Below are positions 7,006 through 12,906 of a DNA stretch of 20,053 nt, piece after piece (the stretch's first letter is position 1; each line of letters starts with the position of its first letter). Made by a program: the position numbers and the translations under genes. Source of the DNA: a virus; IMG/VR virus record IMGVR_UViG_3300008963_000048, positions 1 through 20,053 of that record, one strand, 5' to 3'. The notes under the pieces were generated by a model that was given only the letters and a program-made list of their open reading frames with translations, had not been told where the DNA came from and made no database searches.

Positions 7006-8930
7006 TTTTCTGCTGATCCGTAGTCTTTGGCAGTGCCGCCTTCTGACCATGTTACCAGCTCAGGCCACCACGACACACCAGAGCGCATGATGCCTTGCAT
7101 GAACTCAAGCGCCGCCTCAGCCTCAGCTTCATCAACGACCAATATGATTTCATCGTGCACAGTGTGTGCAACAGGGTAGTGCTTCTGAACCTTCAGCATC
7201 ATGTCCGCCATCGCTTCACGGGCAAGGTGCTGCACAATGTTCTCAGTCACTTTCCCAGCGTATATGCGGGCTTTCTTGCGACCGTGGCCGTATACCCACT
7301 CGGTGCGCCTAGTCTCTTCGTTGGTTTCTTGCCTTAGATCAGGGTAACGAATCATGCCAAGCGGCGTTTTAATCCCACCTTCAGCAGTCTTGCACAAGCC
7401 CCACGGGTCGATTTTGATGTCGTGGTGCCCGTAGTAAATGTCAGATAGCCGGTCATGGCAGGTGCGCCAGCCCGAGGCGATGCACCCGTATTCGTTTCGC
7501 CATTTTGAAACGATTTCCTCTGACTCTTTTAGGTTAAGGTCCACGCCGCCCATCAGCCTTGCGACTTTCTGAAACGTAGCAGCCCCGGCGCCAAACCCAA
7601 GCCCAAGGTGTGCAACCTTGCCTACCTGCCTCTCAGTCTTAGTGACATCGGCTTCATCTTTCTTGTAGAGCTTGCTGGCAAAGTCTTTATACAAGTCAGC
7701 CTTTTCCGGGTCGTCTATAAACAACTGCATGCTGACTGGCTCTTTCCACAAAAAGTGGTTCACTCGCAGCTCAATGCCAGACAAGTCAGCGACCACGACT
7801 CTTTTGCCGGGCGGTGCCAACAGGCACTTTCGTAGCGCGTCCGACGGTTTAGGCTTCTTAGGACTGACTCGCGGCAGGTTTTGCTGGTTCATCTTCATGG
7901 TGCCCGACCAGCGTCCGGTAGTATCTGCGCCGTAGTAGCTCAGCGCGACAGGCATTTTGCCTTTGGCAGCACGACCGCAGCTTAAGAACTGCCCGATGCG
8001 CGATTCAAGGATGGTACTTTTTACGCCAAGCCGGGCACAGGCTGCGGCAGCCACCTCAATGTCCTCATGCTCTTGCAAAGCAAGGAACTCCTCGTCAGTC
8101 TTGGCGAGCGCCGGGATTTGCTTCTCAGGGTTAGACGGCGACTCCTTCATCGGCACCGGCACGCCCTTGCTCTCTAGGAACTTGGCAAACTTCGGTGCGC
8201 TGGCCAGAACCTTTTTGGCAGCCTCAACACGCTCGTCTTCAGACATCAAGGTATCCACCTCGGGAAGTAAAACTCTTGACACACCTATCAGCGACTCACG
8301 CTGCGCTTCTTTGATCTCCAGCAGTGTGCGCTCAAGTAGCGCTTCGTCCATATCAAACTGCGGCTCGACTAGCATGCGGATAGTCATGTCAATCAGCTTG
8401 AGTTCTCTAGCGCCAAGCCTCGAAGCCAGCTTGTTGAAAATCCCAGCACACAAGTCAGTATCAACAACGTTGTACTTGCGCATGGACTCAATCTCGTCAG
8501 CCGTAAAATCAGCCAGCTTCTTGCCCTTAGTGTTAGTCGCTTCGAGGTCTAGCTTGGCACCGAGGTCGAGCGCAGCAGCAACTTTTTTTAGTGACAGCCC
8601 GGAAGTTTTGGCGTACCCGAGCGCGCGAGCAATAGCCATCGTGCAGCCCCACGCTTTTGGCTTAATTCCAAACCGCCAAGCGCAGATCATCGCGTCAAAG
8701 CCTGCCATGTTGTGCCCGATTAGCATTACGTCTGAGAAGTCAGTGCAGTCAACCCATGCCTGAATATCTATTTCACCGAACAACACGAACGTCTCACCGT
8801 CGTTGCCTTCTTTAATGGCAACCGATTGAATCTCAGTCTCAGGGTGCATGACATATTCAACGGGGTGAATCTTGGTCAGGCTGTGGTCTTTCGACCAAAA
8901 AGTTTCAAAGTCTAAATAGACTGGCTTCAC
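7002..8930 (-). CDS. Family A DNA polymerase with 3'-5' exonuclease domain, Leu at the Phe762 position
   Basis: At 642 residues it is a short phage-type Pol I. The exonuclease domain shows YLDFETF (D7, E9), LIGHNMAGFDA and YNVVDTD. The polymerase domain has motif A VVVADLSGIELR (D382), motif B RQVGKVAHLGLGFG (R434, K438) and motif C HDE (592-594). The residue equal to E. coli Phe762 is L442, and Tyr766 is replaced by F446. Residue 762 affects nucleotide selection and processivity, and its variants (F, Y, L) split viral polymerases into clades. No 5'-3' exonuclease domain is present. The start is GTG 8930 with AAGGAG 7 nt upstream. It is the replicative polymerase of this phage; the nuclease gene overlaps its stop by 4 nt. 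Confidence 0.97.
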   Translation of the reverse strand: MKPVYLDFETFWSKDHSLTKIHPVEYVMHPETEIQSVAIKEGNDGETFVLFGEIDIQAWVDCTDFSDVMLIGHNMAGFDAMICAWRFGIKPKAWGCTMAIARALGYAKTSGLSLKKVAAALDLGAKLDLEATNTKGKKLADFTADEIESMRKYNVVDTDLCAGIFNKLASRLGARELKLIDMTIRMLVEPQFDMDEALLERTLLEIKEAQRESLIGVSRVLLPEVDTLMSEDERVEAAKKVLASAPKFAKFLESKGVPVPMKESPSNPEKQIPALAKTDEEFLALQEHEDIEVAAAACARLGVKSTILESRIGQFLSCGRAAKGKMPVALSYYGADTTGRWSGTMKMNQQNLPRVSPKKPKPSDALRKCLLAPPGKRVVVADLSGIELRVNHFLWKEPVSMQLFIDDPEKADLYKDFASKLYKKDEADVTKTERQVGKVAHLGLGFGAGAATFQKVARLMGGVDLNLKESEEIVSKWRNEYGCIASGWRTCHDRLSDIYYGHHDIKIDPWGLCKTAEGGIKTPLGMIRYPDLRQETNEETRRTEWVYGHGRKKARIYAGKVTENIVQHLAREAMADMMLKVQKHYPVAHTVHDEIILVVDEAEAEAALEFMQGIMRSGVSWWPELVTWSEGGTAKDYGSAEK

Positions 8931-8942
8931 TGCTGTACTCCT

Positions 8943-9050
8943 TTAGTGCCCATTAAACACGGCCCACAAAAATAAACCGCCTATGATAGCGACAACCACA
9001 GTGGCGACGACCGCCAACGATGCCAGCGCATAACTTAAAATTGAACACAT
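8943..9050 (-). CDS. 35-residue single-pass membrane peptide
   Basis: ATG 9050 follows a clear SD (AAAGGAGAGCAGTG). The peptide starts MCSILSYALASLAVVATVVV and continues AIIGGLFLWAVFNGH; residues 5-32 are one hydrophobic helix with a GG pair. It has almost no charged residues. The TAA stop (8945-8943) abuts the AAGGAG of the polymerase gene, so translation is probably coupled. A tiny membrane protein just ahead of a polymerase is odd. It could be a holin-like or pinholin-like peptide, a membrane anchor, or an exclusion factor; the sequence alone cannot separate these. The SD and tight packing argue that it is real. Confidence 0.65.
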   Translation of the reverse strand: MCSILSYALASLAVVATVVVAIIGGLFLWAVFNGH

Positions 9051-9175
9051 CACTGCTCTCCTTTACTCCCAAAACTCCGCACATAACGCTGACTTACTAA
9101 CATGATTGGTTTAGCTGTGTCGCCAGTTGTTAAGGAGCCCTTGACAACTCAGCCTTTAAGTAAACCATTACTCAT
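9050..9175 (-). pseudogene. Mini gene interrupted by in-frame TGA (opal)
   Basis: A strong start cassette (AAAGGAGAGCAGGGATGAGT) opens MSNGLLKG, then TGA at 9151-9149. The same frame stays open for 32 more codons, VVKGSLTTGDTAKPIMLVSQ then RYVRSFGSKGEQ, ending at TGA 9052-9050. That TGA overlaps the ATG of the membrane peptide by one base, just as intact neighbours do. The last residues SKGEQ come from the next gene's SD, as in the two neighbours ending KGEQG. One base change, for example CGA to TGA, would explain the break. It may be a recent nonsense mutation, a sequencing error, or a gene needing opal readthrough. I do not know the family. Confidence 0.55.
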
Positions 9176-9189
9176 CCCTGCTCTCCTTT
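9170..9189 (-). repeat. Repeated start cassette, copy 1 of the 9-kb subfamily
   Basis: This 20-bp stretch (minus strand AAAGGAGAGCAGGGATGAGT) is identical to 9535-9554, matches 19 of 20 bases at 9717-9736, and is close to 9045-9064. Each copy provides the SD and start codon of one gene and the final codons of the gene before it. The near-identity beyond the SD core suggests copying by duplication or recombination rather than chance. Confidence 0.85.
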
Positions 9190-9540
9190 GGCTTCCTGAT
9201 CCATCTTCGCCATCAACTCCTGTACCACGGCCTCGTGCATTTCGTTCGCCCTGTCGTCTGCGTCAAGCTCGGCAATCGCCCAAGGTGAACTGAACTCGAC
9301 TTCACTGTTTACATCGGCATCCCAGTACCTGCCGTCGTGCTTGGCGTGAAAAGCCCTCGTTTCAAAGTGCCGATTGTGACCAACCGTGGAAAAGCCATCT
9401 GGATGCACCATCGATCCGACTGTGGAAACGACAACACGAGATTCCCCGCATTCCAGCAAAGTGTTTCGGCGGAATCGGCAACGGTTGGCGCAGATAAAGT
9501 GACCTGCCCATCCTCGCTCATAGCGGTTAACCATACTCAT
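9172..9540 (-). CDS. Conserved phage hypothetical protein (122 residues)
   Basis: The protein reads RGWAGHFICANRCRFRRNTL, then VVVSTVG and FETRAFHAKHDGRYWDADV. I recognise this as a family seen in many phages but know no function for it. Three cysteines lie at residues 17-32 (CANRC and LLEC) with basic residues between. The C-terminal third is acidic and helical. ATG 9540 is within the repeated cassette; start and preceding stop overlap as ATGA. The last residues, AKGEQG, are encoded by the SD of the next gene. Tight coupling on both sides supports a real gene. Confidence 0.82.
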   Translation of the reverse strand: MSMVNRYERGWAGHFICANRCRFRRNTLLECGESRVVVSTVGSMVHPDGFSTVGHNRHFETRAFHAKHDGRYWDADVNSEVEFSSPWAIAELDADDRANEMHEAVVQELMAKMDQEAKGEQG

Positions 9541-9722
9541 CCCTGCTCTCCTTTATCTACACCTCTGGATACATAGTGCTGCTTAATTATTTCAAGCATT
9601 CCAATCACAGAAACAACAAGCGTGCTATCAGGCAGATCGTTCTCTATTTTTTCAATAATCTCAGAAGTTAATCTAGCAATCCGAGGGTCGCCTATATTTA
9701 TTACTTCCACATTGTTACTCAT
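9537..9722 (-). CDS. Hypothetical 61-residue protein
   Basis: I start it at ATG 9722 (MSNNVEVINIGDPRIARLTS), which has the repeated AAGGAGAGCAGGG leader; a longer ORF would begin inside the nuclease gene with no SD. The product looks like a small alpha/beta protein: a beta strand VEVINIGD, a long charged helix, then a hydrophobic stretch STLVVSVIGMLEIIKQHYV. No family is recognised. It ends DKGEQG, encoded by the next start cassette, with ATGA overlap. Confidence 0.72.
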   Translation of the reverse strand: MSNNVEVINIGDPRIARLTSEIIEKIENDLPDSTLVVSVIGMLEIIKQHYVSRGVDKGEQG

Positions 9723-9741
9723 CCCTGCTCTCCTTATTACT

Positions 9742-10044
9742 TTAATCGCATAGCTTACGCATGGTCTCTTCAAGCTCGTCTAAATTGTTAGCGTCGATAA
9801 CCAACGCGACTCCACCCGTTGCGTTTATTGCGTTTAAGTTCTTCTGCTGCAACGCCGTGGGGGAACGCTTCTTTGCGTCTGCCTTGACCTCAATGCCAAG
9901 GAACCTGCCGTTATAGCACGCAACAATGTCTGGCACACCGCTGGCACCGAAGCCGCCCGTGACAGGGTAGAAGTAGTAAGCGCCATGCTGTTTTAGAATC
10001 TCAACGACTTTCTTCTTCACCTTTTTCTCTGGCGTGTCAGCCAT
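9742..10044 (-). CDS. VRR-NUC domain nuclease (PD-(D/E)XK superfamily)
   Basis: The protein has 100 residues. A helical start (TPEKKVKKKVVEILKQHGAY) leads to GFGASGVPDIVACYNGRFLG, then IEVKADAKKRSPTALQQKNL and GGVALVID. D39, E52 and K54 form the PD...ExK site, with Q66/Q67 beyond, exactly the single-domain VRR-NUC layout. Phage members are structure-specific nucleases that act on branched DNA, comparable in role to Holliday junction resolvases. ATG 10044 follows GGAGGCGGAGA and overlaps the preceding gene by 8 nt; the longer form with MRSWRRR lacks an SD. It probably clears recombination and replication intermediates. Confidence 0.9.
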   Translation of the reverse strand: MADTPEKKVKKKVVEILKQHGAYYFYPVTGGFGASGVPDIVACYNGRFLGIEVKADAKKRSPTALQQKNLNAINATGGVALVIDANNLDELEETMRKLCD

Positions 10045-10285
10045 TCTCCGCCTCCAGCTTCTCAAGCCGCTTGATCTCAGCGTCGATATAAAACCTCATC
10101 TTCTTGGCATCGCGCAGCATCGGGCTGTGCGCCACTTCATCGTAGCGGTAGCAGGCGCGGAACACCTCACCAATCTGAGCGTTCATATTCTTGTGTGAAA
10201 TCAAGTCTTGCAGCTCTGTCGCCCCCTCCGGGAGCTCGTAGTAGCTGGCAGTGCTGCCGTCAGAAACATAGTTAGCTTTTCTCAT
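10037..10285 (-). CDS. DUF3310-like protein
   Basis: The 82 residues follow the DUF3310 pattern: YYELPEGATELQDLISHKNM, then AQIGEVFRACYRYDEVAHSP and a final helix with LRDAKKMRFYIDAEIKRLEK. In this family a short region is followed by a conserved helix that ends in 'R-A-x(n)-D..K...Y'. Function is unknown; a nucleotide-related role has been suggested for some members. ATG 10285 lies 4 bp after the stop of the oxygenase-like gene, with AGGGGC as a weak SD. The VRR-NUC gene overlaps its end. Confidence 0.68.
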   Translation of the reverse strand: MRKANYVSDGSTASYYELPEGATELQDLISHKNMNAQIGEVFRACYRYDEVAHSPMLRDAKKMRFYIDAEIKRLEKLEAENG

Positions 10286-10288
10286 AAC

Positions 10289-10792
10289 TCATAGCCCCTG
10301 TGATAAACAAAAATCCCGAACGGCTGCGTAGCTCGTCTGGTCGCGTTTTTCAAACTCCACAGTAAATAAGTACCGGGGGTGTTGATAATTCAAAACGGTG
10401 TGGTAAATCTTAGTGTTGAACACGTACAACTCCCAAGGCTGGTACTCCAACCTAGTAATGTCGTAGGTCAAGCCACGGCTGTAATTCTTAGAGAACAGTG
10501 TGTCGCAGCAATGCACATCGCCAACCAGCATGTTCATTCCGACAGTGCGGTCAGTGTCTACATGCCAGTCATAGCCGCTGTTCGGCGGCATCCTGATAAG
10601 CCCCACCTGTTTAATAGGAAACTCATTGTTAACCTGACTAAGGGCGTGGTGCTCGCTCCACATCGTGTTACTCAGCGGCGCTACTTCAAATGAGTAGTAG
10701 TCGTAGTAGACAAACTCTTCCCAGTTAGAATCTTTTAAGTAGTCGTGTATGTTTTGGCCGCCGCTTCGCAAGCGGTAGTAATAGTCAATCAC
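10289..10792 (-). CDS. 2-oxoglutarate/Fe(II) oxygenase-like protein
   Basis: The protein has 167 residues. The beta-helix core shows YDWHVDTDRTVGMNMLVG with H77-x-D79, then YVFNTKIYHTVLNYQHPRYL with H131 and R140. This is the HxD...H iron triad plus the 2-oxoglutarate Arg, arranged as in aspartyl/asparaginyl hydroxylase-like and other small phage oxygenases. Substrate is unknown; protein side chains or nucleotides and DNA bases are the usual options for phage enzymes. The start is GTG 10792 with GGAGG 7 nt upstream, overlapping the preceding gene by 8 nt. The triad is what I see; catalytic activity is inferred. Confidence 0.72.
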   Translation of the reverse strand: MIDYYYRLRSGGQNIHDYLKDSNWEEFVYYDYYSFEVAPLSNTMWSEHHALSQVNNEFPIKQVGLIRMPPNSGYDWHVDTDRTVGMNMLVGDVHCCDTLFSKNYSRGLTYDITRLEYQPWELYVFNTKIYHTVLNYQHPRYLFTVEFEKRDQTSYAAVRDFCLSQGL

Positions 10793-10982
10793 TCACGTGC
10801 CTCCATGTATTGAATTTAATGGCATCCCACGCGGTCGGGTATTTCGTGTTGTACAACTTAGATACACAACGGATACACAGGTCGTAGTCATAATGAAGCT
10901 CGCGCATCCGGCGCACGTCAGCCTCCGTCAATCGAGCGGCATGGTGGCGTTCACCACGAATCTGGTTAATGTGTCTTGGCAT
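10785..10982 (-). CDS. Small HTH protein resembling the DNA-binding domain of HNH homing endonucleases
   Basis: The 65 residues read GERHHAARLTEADVRRMREL, then YDLCIRCVSKLYNTKYPTAW and DAIKFNTWRHV. The 'GE.HH.A+LTE.DVR.+R' start, a middle HTH and a C-terminal 'W+HV' match the HTH module that often follows HNH domains in phage homing endonucleases. Here it stands alone without a nuclease domain. It may be a regulator or a remnant of a homing endonuclease. The SD is weak (AGAGAT), and a 160-bp gap lies upstream. Confidence 0.7.
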   Translation of the reverse strand: MPRHINQIRGERHHAARLTEADVRRMRELHYDYDLCIRCVSKLYNTKYPTAWDAIKFNTWRHVSD

Positions 10983-10986
10983 ATCT

Positions 10987-11052
10987 CTAATCGCTGTGGG
11001 TACGGTCAGATACTTTCACTTTATGAAAGTTTTTTGTAATAAGTGCTGGCAT
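10987..11052 (-). CDS. Possible 21-residue mini ORF
   Basis: ATG 11052 has GGAG 4 nt upstream and encodes MPALITKNFHKVKVSDRTHS plus D before TAG. The same frame extends upstream to GTG 11082, adding MKRRAGRRSY, without an SD. It ends 4 nt before the HTH gene start, in the close-packed style of this genome. It could be a leader peptide or chance; the hairpin at 11012-11030 lies inside it. Confidence 0.25.
   Translation of the reverse strand: MPALITKNFHKVKVSDRTHSD
11012..11035 (+). terminator. AT-rich stem-loop with plus-strand T-tract
   Basis: ACTTTCA and TGAAAGT form a 7-bp stem with a 5-nt loop followed by six T on the plus strand. It is shaped like an intrinsic terminator but points against all genes of the window. 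The low GC content makes termination weak; it may instead be a chance feature of an AT-rich gap. Confidence 0.4.
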
Positions 11053-11145
11053 GTAGCTCCGACGGCCAGCGCGCCGTTTCACATTATGAGCGACAGGAGT
11101 ACAGCATGGAGGTGCCGCTCATGGCCCTAGCTACTAGGGCAGGGC

Positions 11146-11382
11146 TCAGCCTGAACCACCTTCCGAATCTACACCTTTTAGGATGCGAAGCGTGGCATCG
11201 CGTGCAACATCAGCTTCCGTGGTGTCTGTGTCGGGGCTGTCAATATCGGCACGAGCTTCTTCCTCAGAAGCGTACTCAACGCCAGTGCGAGCGTTACGAA
11301 CTGTAAGCTCAACTTCAGGCAGAATGATTTTGCTCCCGTCAGGGCGCGTGCCTCCAACCTTAGACTTTTCAACTGTTGGCAT
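11146..11382 (-). CDS. Hypothetical acidic 78-residue protein
   Basis: No family is recognised. The first half, KVGGTRPDGSKIILPEVELT, looks beta-rich; the middle is acidic (EEEARADIDSPDTDTTEADV) and the end contains a helix and a Gly/Ser tail. ATG 11382 follows AGAGGAA at a long spacing and overlaps the upstream zinc-ribbon gene by 14 nt. The antisense frame is also open (from 11106) and has its own SD-like site, but this strand has the gene overlap and fits its neighbours. Confidence 0.62.
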   Translation of the reverse strand: MPTVEKSKVGGTRPDGSKIILPEVELTVRNARTGVEYASEEEARADIDSPDTDTTEADVARDATLRILKGVDSEGGSG

Positions 11383-11893
11383 CTGTATGTTCCTCTCTTG
11401 GGTCTGCGTCTTTTACTACCACGGGAAACCCGTGCTTGTGAAGTAAAAATGTATTGGACAAGTAATACTCAAGCGGCCTGTCTACGCCGTGCTGAGCATC
11501 GGTATACAGCAACTCTTTGATCTCCTCAAAATACTCTTTCCTGCGCCACTGATACTCTATGGCAGATTCTGTACGGGGCGTGGCCTCGCTGAATTCTACC
11601 TTCTCTGCGTAGCGCCGCAGCTTACTATCAATGCGAGAAATAATCTTGTTCAGCTCTAAAACGCCAGCGTATATCTGCGTGTCACGCATGCGTTCATCTT
11701 GCTGGCGCAAAGCCTCACGAACTTCTTGCCGTTTCTGCCTTTCCATAGATTTAATCTTTTCTCGCTGGTAGCGTTTCTGCCTAGCTTCTTTGCGTCGGCA
11801 GGGTGTGCAGGTTGACTGGGGGCGGCGATGCGGCCCCCAAAACATTTTAACGGGGAGCTCTTCCCCGCACGTGTCACACTCTTTATGGCTCAT
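11369..11893 (-). CDS. Zinc-ribbon plus coiled-coil protein of unknown function
   Basis: The protein has 174 residues. Residues 6-33 carry CDTC and CTPC with 19 residues between the pairs, a four-cysteine zinc ribbon, preceded by a short N-terminus. Residues 34-75 are an extremely charged helix (RRKEARQKRYQREKIKSMER) likely to be a long coiled coil or nucleic-acid-binding helix. The rest is helical and mixed. Similar zinc-ribbon-headed proteins in phages are often HNH endonucleases that kept the ribbon, but no HNH core is visible. The start ATG 11893 lies 10 nt after a 12-bp palindrome and has only a poor SD (AAAG). Confidence 0.72.
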   Translation of the reverse strand: MSHKECDTCGEELPVKMFWGPHRRPQSTCTPCRRKEARQKRYQREKIKSMERQKRQEVREALRQQDERMRDTQIYAGVLELNKIISRIDSKLRRYAEKVEFSEATPRTESAIEYQWRRKEYFEEIKELLYTDAQHGVDRPLEYYLSNTFLLHKHGFPVVVKDADPREEHTDANS

Positions 11894-11903
11894 TGCTTTA
11901 TCA

Positions 11904-11915
11904 GTCTAATTAGAC
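11904..11915. repeat. Palindrome GTCTAATTAGAC, copy 1
   Basis: This is a perfect 12-bp palindrome in the 40-bp gap before the zinc-ribbon gene, 10 nt upstream of its ATG. TTGAAT lies 17 nt before TCTAAT on the minus strand here, so this one copy could double as a -10 box; the other copies lack such a -35. Confidence 0.95.
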
Positions 11916-11933
11916 CGCTCCGTATCAAAGTAT

Positions 11934-12167
11934 TCAATCTTCATCGCTGTCTAAAAACGGTGCGTTCAACAAAGAAACCTTTAGCTGTTCCAGATAAAAA
12001 ATCATCTCAGCGCGGGTTATCCCGTGCGTCGCCCTAGCCTCAAGCATTGAATTGTTGTTAACGCCCAGCAGGCACACACTCTTGAAGTCGCCCTTGGCCA
12101 TCTCTAACAACGCGTCAGGGTCTGATGCGGTTTTCTGAGTAAAAAGCTTTGTGACGTTATCAGTCAT
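11934..12167 (-). CDS. Hypothetical 77-residue protein
   Basis: The middle reads GDFKSVCLLGVNNNSMLEAR, ATHGITRAEMIFYLEQLKVS. A strand followed by two helices seems likely. I have an impression of similar small phage proteins but no function. ATG 12167 shares its A with the TAA stop of the exported-protein gene (TAATG), so translation is coupled. The acidic C-terminus (DSDED) is short. Confidence 0.68.
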   Translation of the reverse strand: MTDNVTKLFTQKTASDPDALLEMAKGDFKSVCLLGVNNNSMLEARATHGITRAEMIFYLEQLKVSLLNAPFLDSDED

Positions 12168-12511
12168 TAGCTAACCTCACGTGAGGCCATCAGGCACTGC
12201 CGGTTCTTTTCATCACCGTATTCACGTGAAAGTCTCTCGCGCTGAGCCTGTGTATAGACCTGCGGTTGCTGAAATACCTCTTTAATAATCGCGTTGACTA
12301 TATTTTCTACCACCGGAGCCATAGGCTCGCCTTGCATAGCCATGCGAATCCTATACTCGCTAGCCCCTAACTGGCGCATCATCATAATGTTCTCAGATAT
12401 ATCTCCAATGTGGCCGCACGCCTCAACCATACCGTTGGACTGCGCGGTGGCTGTGCCAGCACCTGTCAGTGTGCCAAGAGTAATCGCGATACTAAGAATT
12501 AGCTTTTTCAT
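12167..12511 (-). CDS. Exported (Sec signal peptide) small protein with two cysteines
   Basis: MKKLILSIAITLGTLTGAGT followed by ATA-QS is a textbook signal peptide with cleavage after A23. The mature part of about 91 residues is helical with C32 and C106, which could form a disulfide in the periplasm. The pattern, ACGHIGDISENIMMMRQLGA and RLSREYGDEKNRQCL, recalls small exported proteobacterial proteins of unknown function. AGGAGA precedes ATG 12511 at 5 nt. In a phage early region it may be a host-envelope factor, for example superinfection exclusion, or a gene picked up from a host. No lipobox is present. Confidence 0.8.
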   Translation of the reverse strand: MKKLILSIAITLGTLTGAGTATAQSNGMVEACGHIGDISENIMMMRQLGASEYRIRMAMQGEPMAPVVENIVNAIIKEVFQQPQVYTQAQRERLSREYGDEKNRQCLMASREVS

Positions 12512-12668
12512 TGTCGTCTCCTGAACTTTTTGCTTCTCTGTATTTTCTGTTTAGCGTAGTAATGGGCACGCCATAACGACGTGCCGCCCATGCTCTTGTG
12601 TGTCCTGAGTCTATAGCTGCAATAGCTTTTGTAAGACTGCCCTCGTCATAATAACTATACGTTGCCAT
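12492..12668 (-). CDS. Pipsqueak-type (HTH_psq) small DNA-binding protein
   Basis: I start it at ATG 12668 (MATYSYYDEGSLTKAIAAID), which follows GGGAG; the longer ORF has no SD. Residues 7-47 match the pipsqueak pattern: YDEGSL.KAI.AI.SG...AWAARRYGVP..TL.RKYRE. The final 12 residues are charged and disordered. In bacteria and phages this domain is found in small DNA-binding regulators and transposase-like proteins. The gene ends 20 nt inside the exported-protein gene. It is a candidate regulator for the palindromes nearby, which is speculation. Confidence 0.75.
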   Translation of the reverse strand: MATYSYYDEGSLTKAIAAIDSGHTRAWAARRYGVPITTLNRKYREAKSSGDDNEKANS

Positions 12669-12669
12669 A

Positions 12670-12906
12670 TTAAGAGTCTCCCATAATAACCCAGAAAGTA
12701 TCAGTATCAACCCTTGTACCTACATCGGGCAGACTACCGCCCGGCTCAAAGAACAAAAGTTTGGCTAGTCGGTCAGCAATCTCGGGCTCGATCTCACTAA
12801 GATCACAAGCTCGCTCATTGCCGTCACGCCAGTGGGCGGGCGAAACACCCAGCCCCTTGCGCTCTAGCCACCACTCTCCATCAGAATCTCTGAATACTCT
12901 CAGCAT
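12670..12906 (-). CDS. Hypothetical 78-residue protein
   Basis: The N-terminus, MLRVFRDSDGEWWLERKGLG, suggests a small beta-sheet domain with aromatic residues, followed by a helix EIADRLAKLL and a short strand DTFWVIMGDS. No family is recognised. ATG 12906 shares its first base with the TAA stop of the DUF3150-like gene, and no SD is visible, so it depends on translational coupling. It is the cistron right after the AAA+/VWA/DUF3150 set. Confidence 0.7.
   Translation of the reverse strand: MLRVFRDSDGEWWLERKGLGVSPAHWRDGNERACDLSEIEPEIADRLAKLLFFEPGGSLPDVGTRVDTDTFWVIMGDS

Larger units (their letters stand above)
10983..11145. other. 163-bp gap with three stem-loops and an inverted start cassette
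   Basis: This is one of the few real gaps in the left half. It contains the hairpins at 11012-11030, 11062-11077 (ACGGC/GCCGT, 5 bp) and 11124-11140 (GCCCTAG/CTAGGGC, 7 bp, 3-nt loop), plus a copy of the start cassette pointing the other way (AGGAGTACAGCATG, 11095-11108, plus strand). A mini ORF on the minus strand is described separately. Confidence 0.6.

Noticed and set aside
11043-11306. Plus-strand ORF (87 residues) with an internal SD-like start
   Set aside because: It is antisense to the 78-residue minus-strand gene, whose start overlaps its neighbour like other genes here. The plus-strand protein is rich in His, Cys and Arg without domain logic. Kept only as a finding about the inverted cassette.
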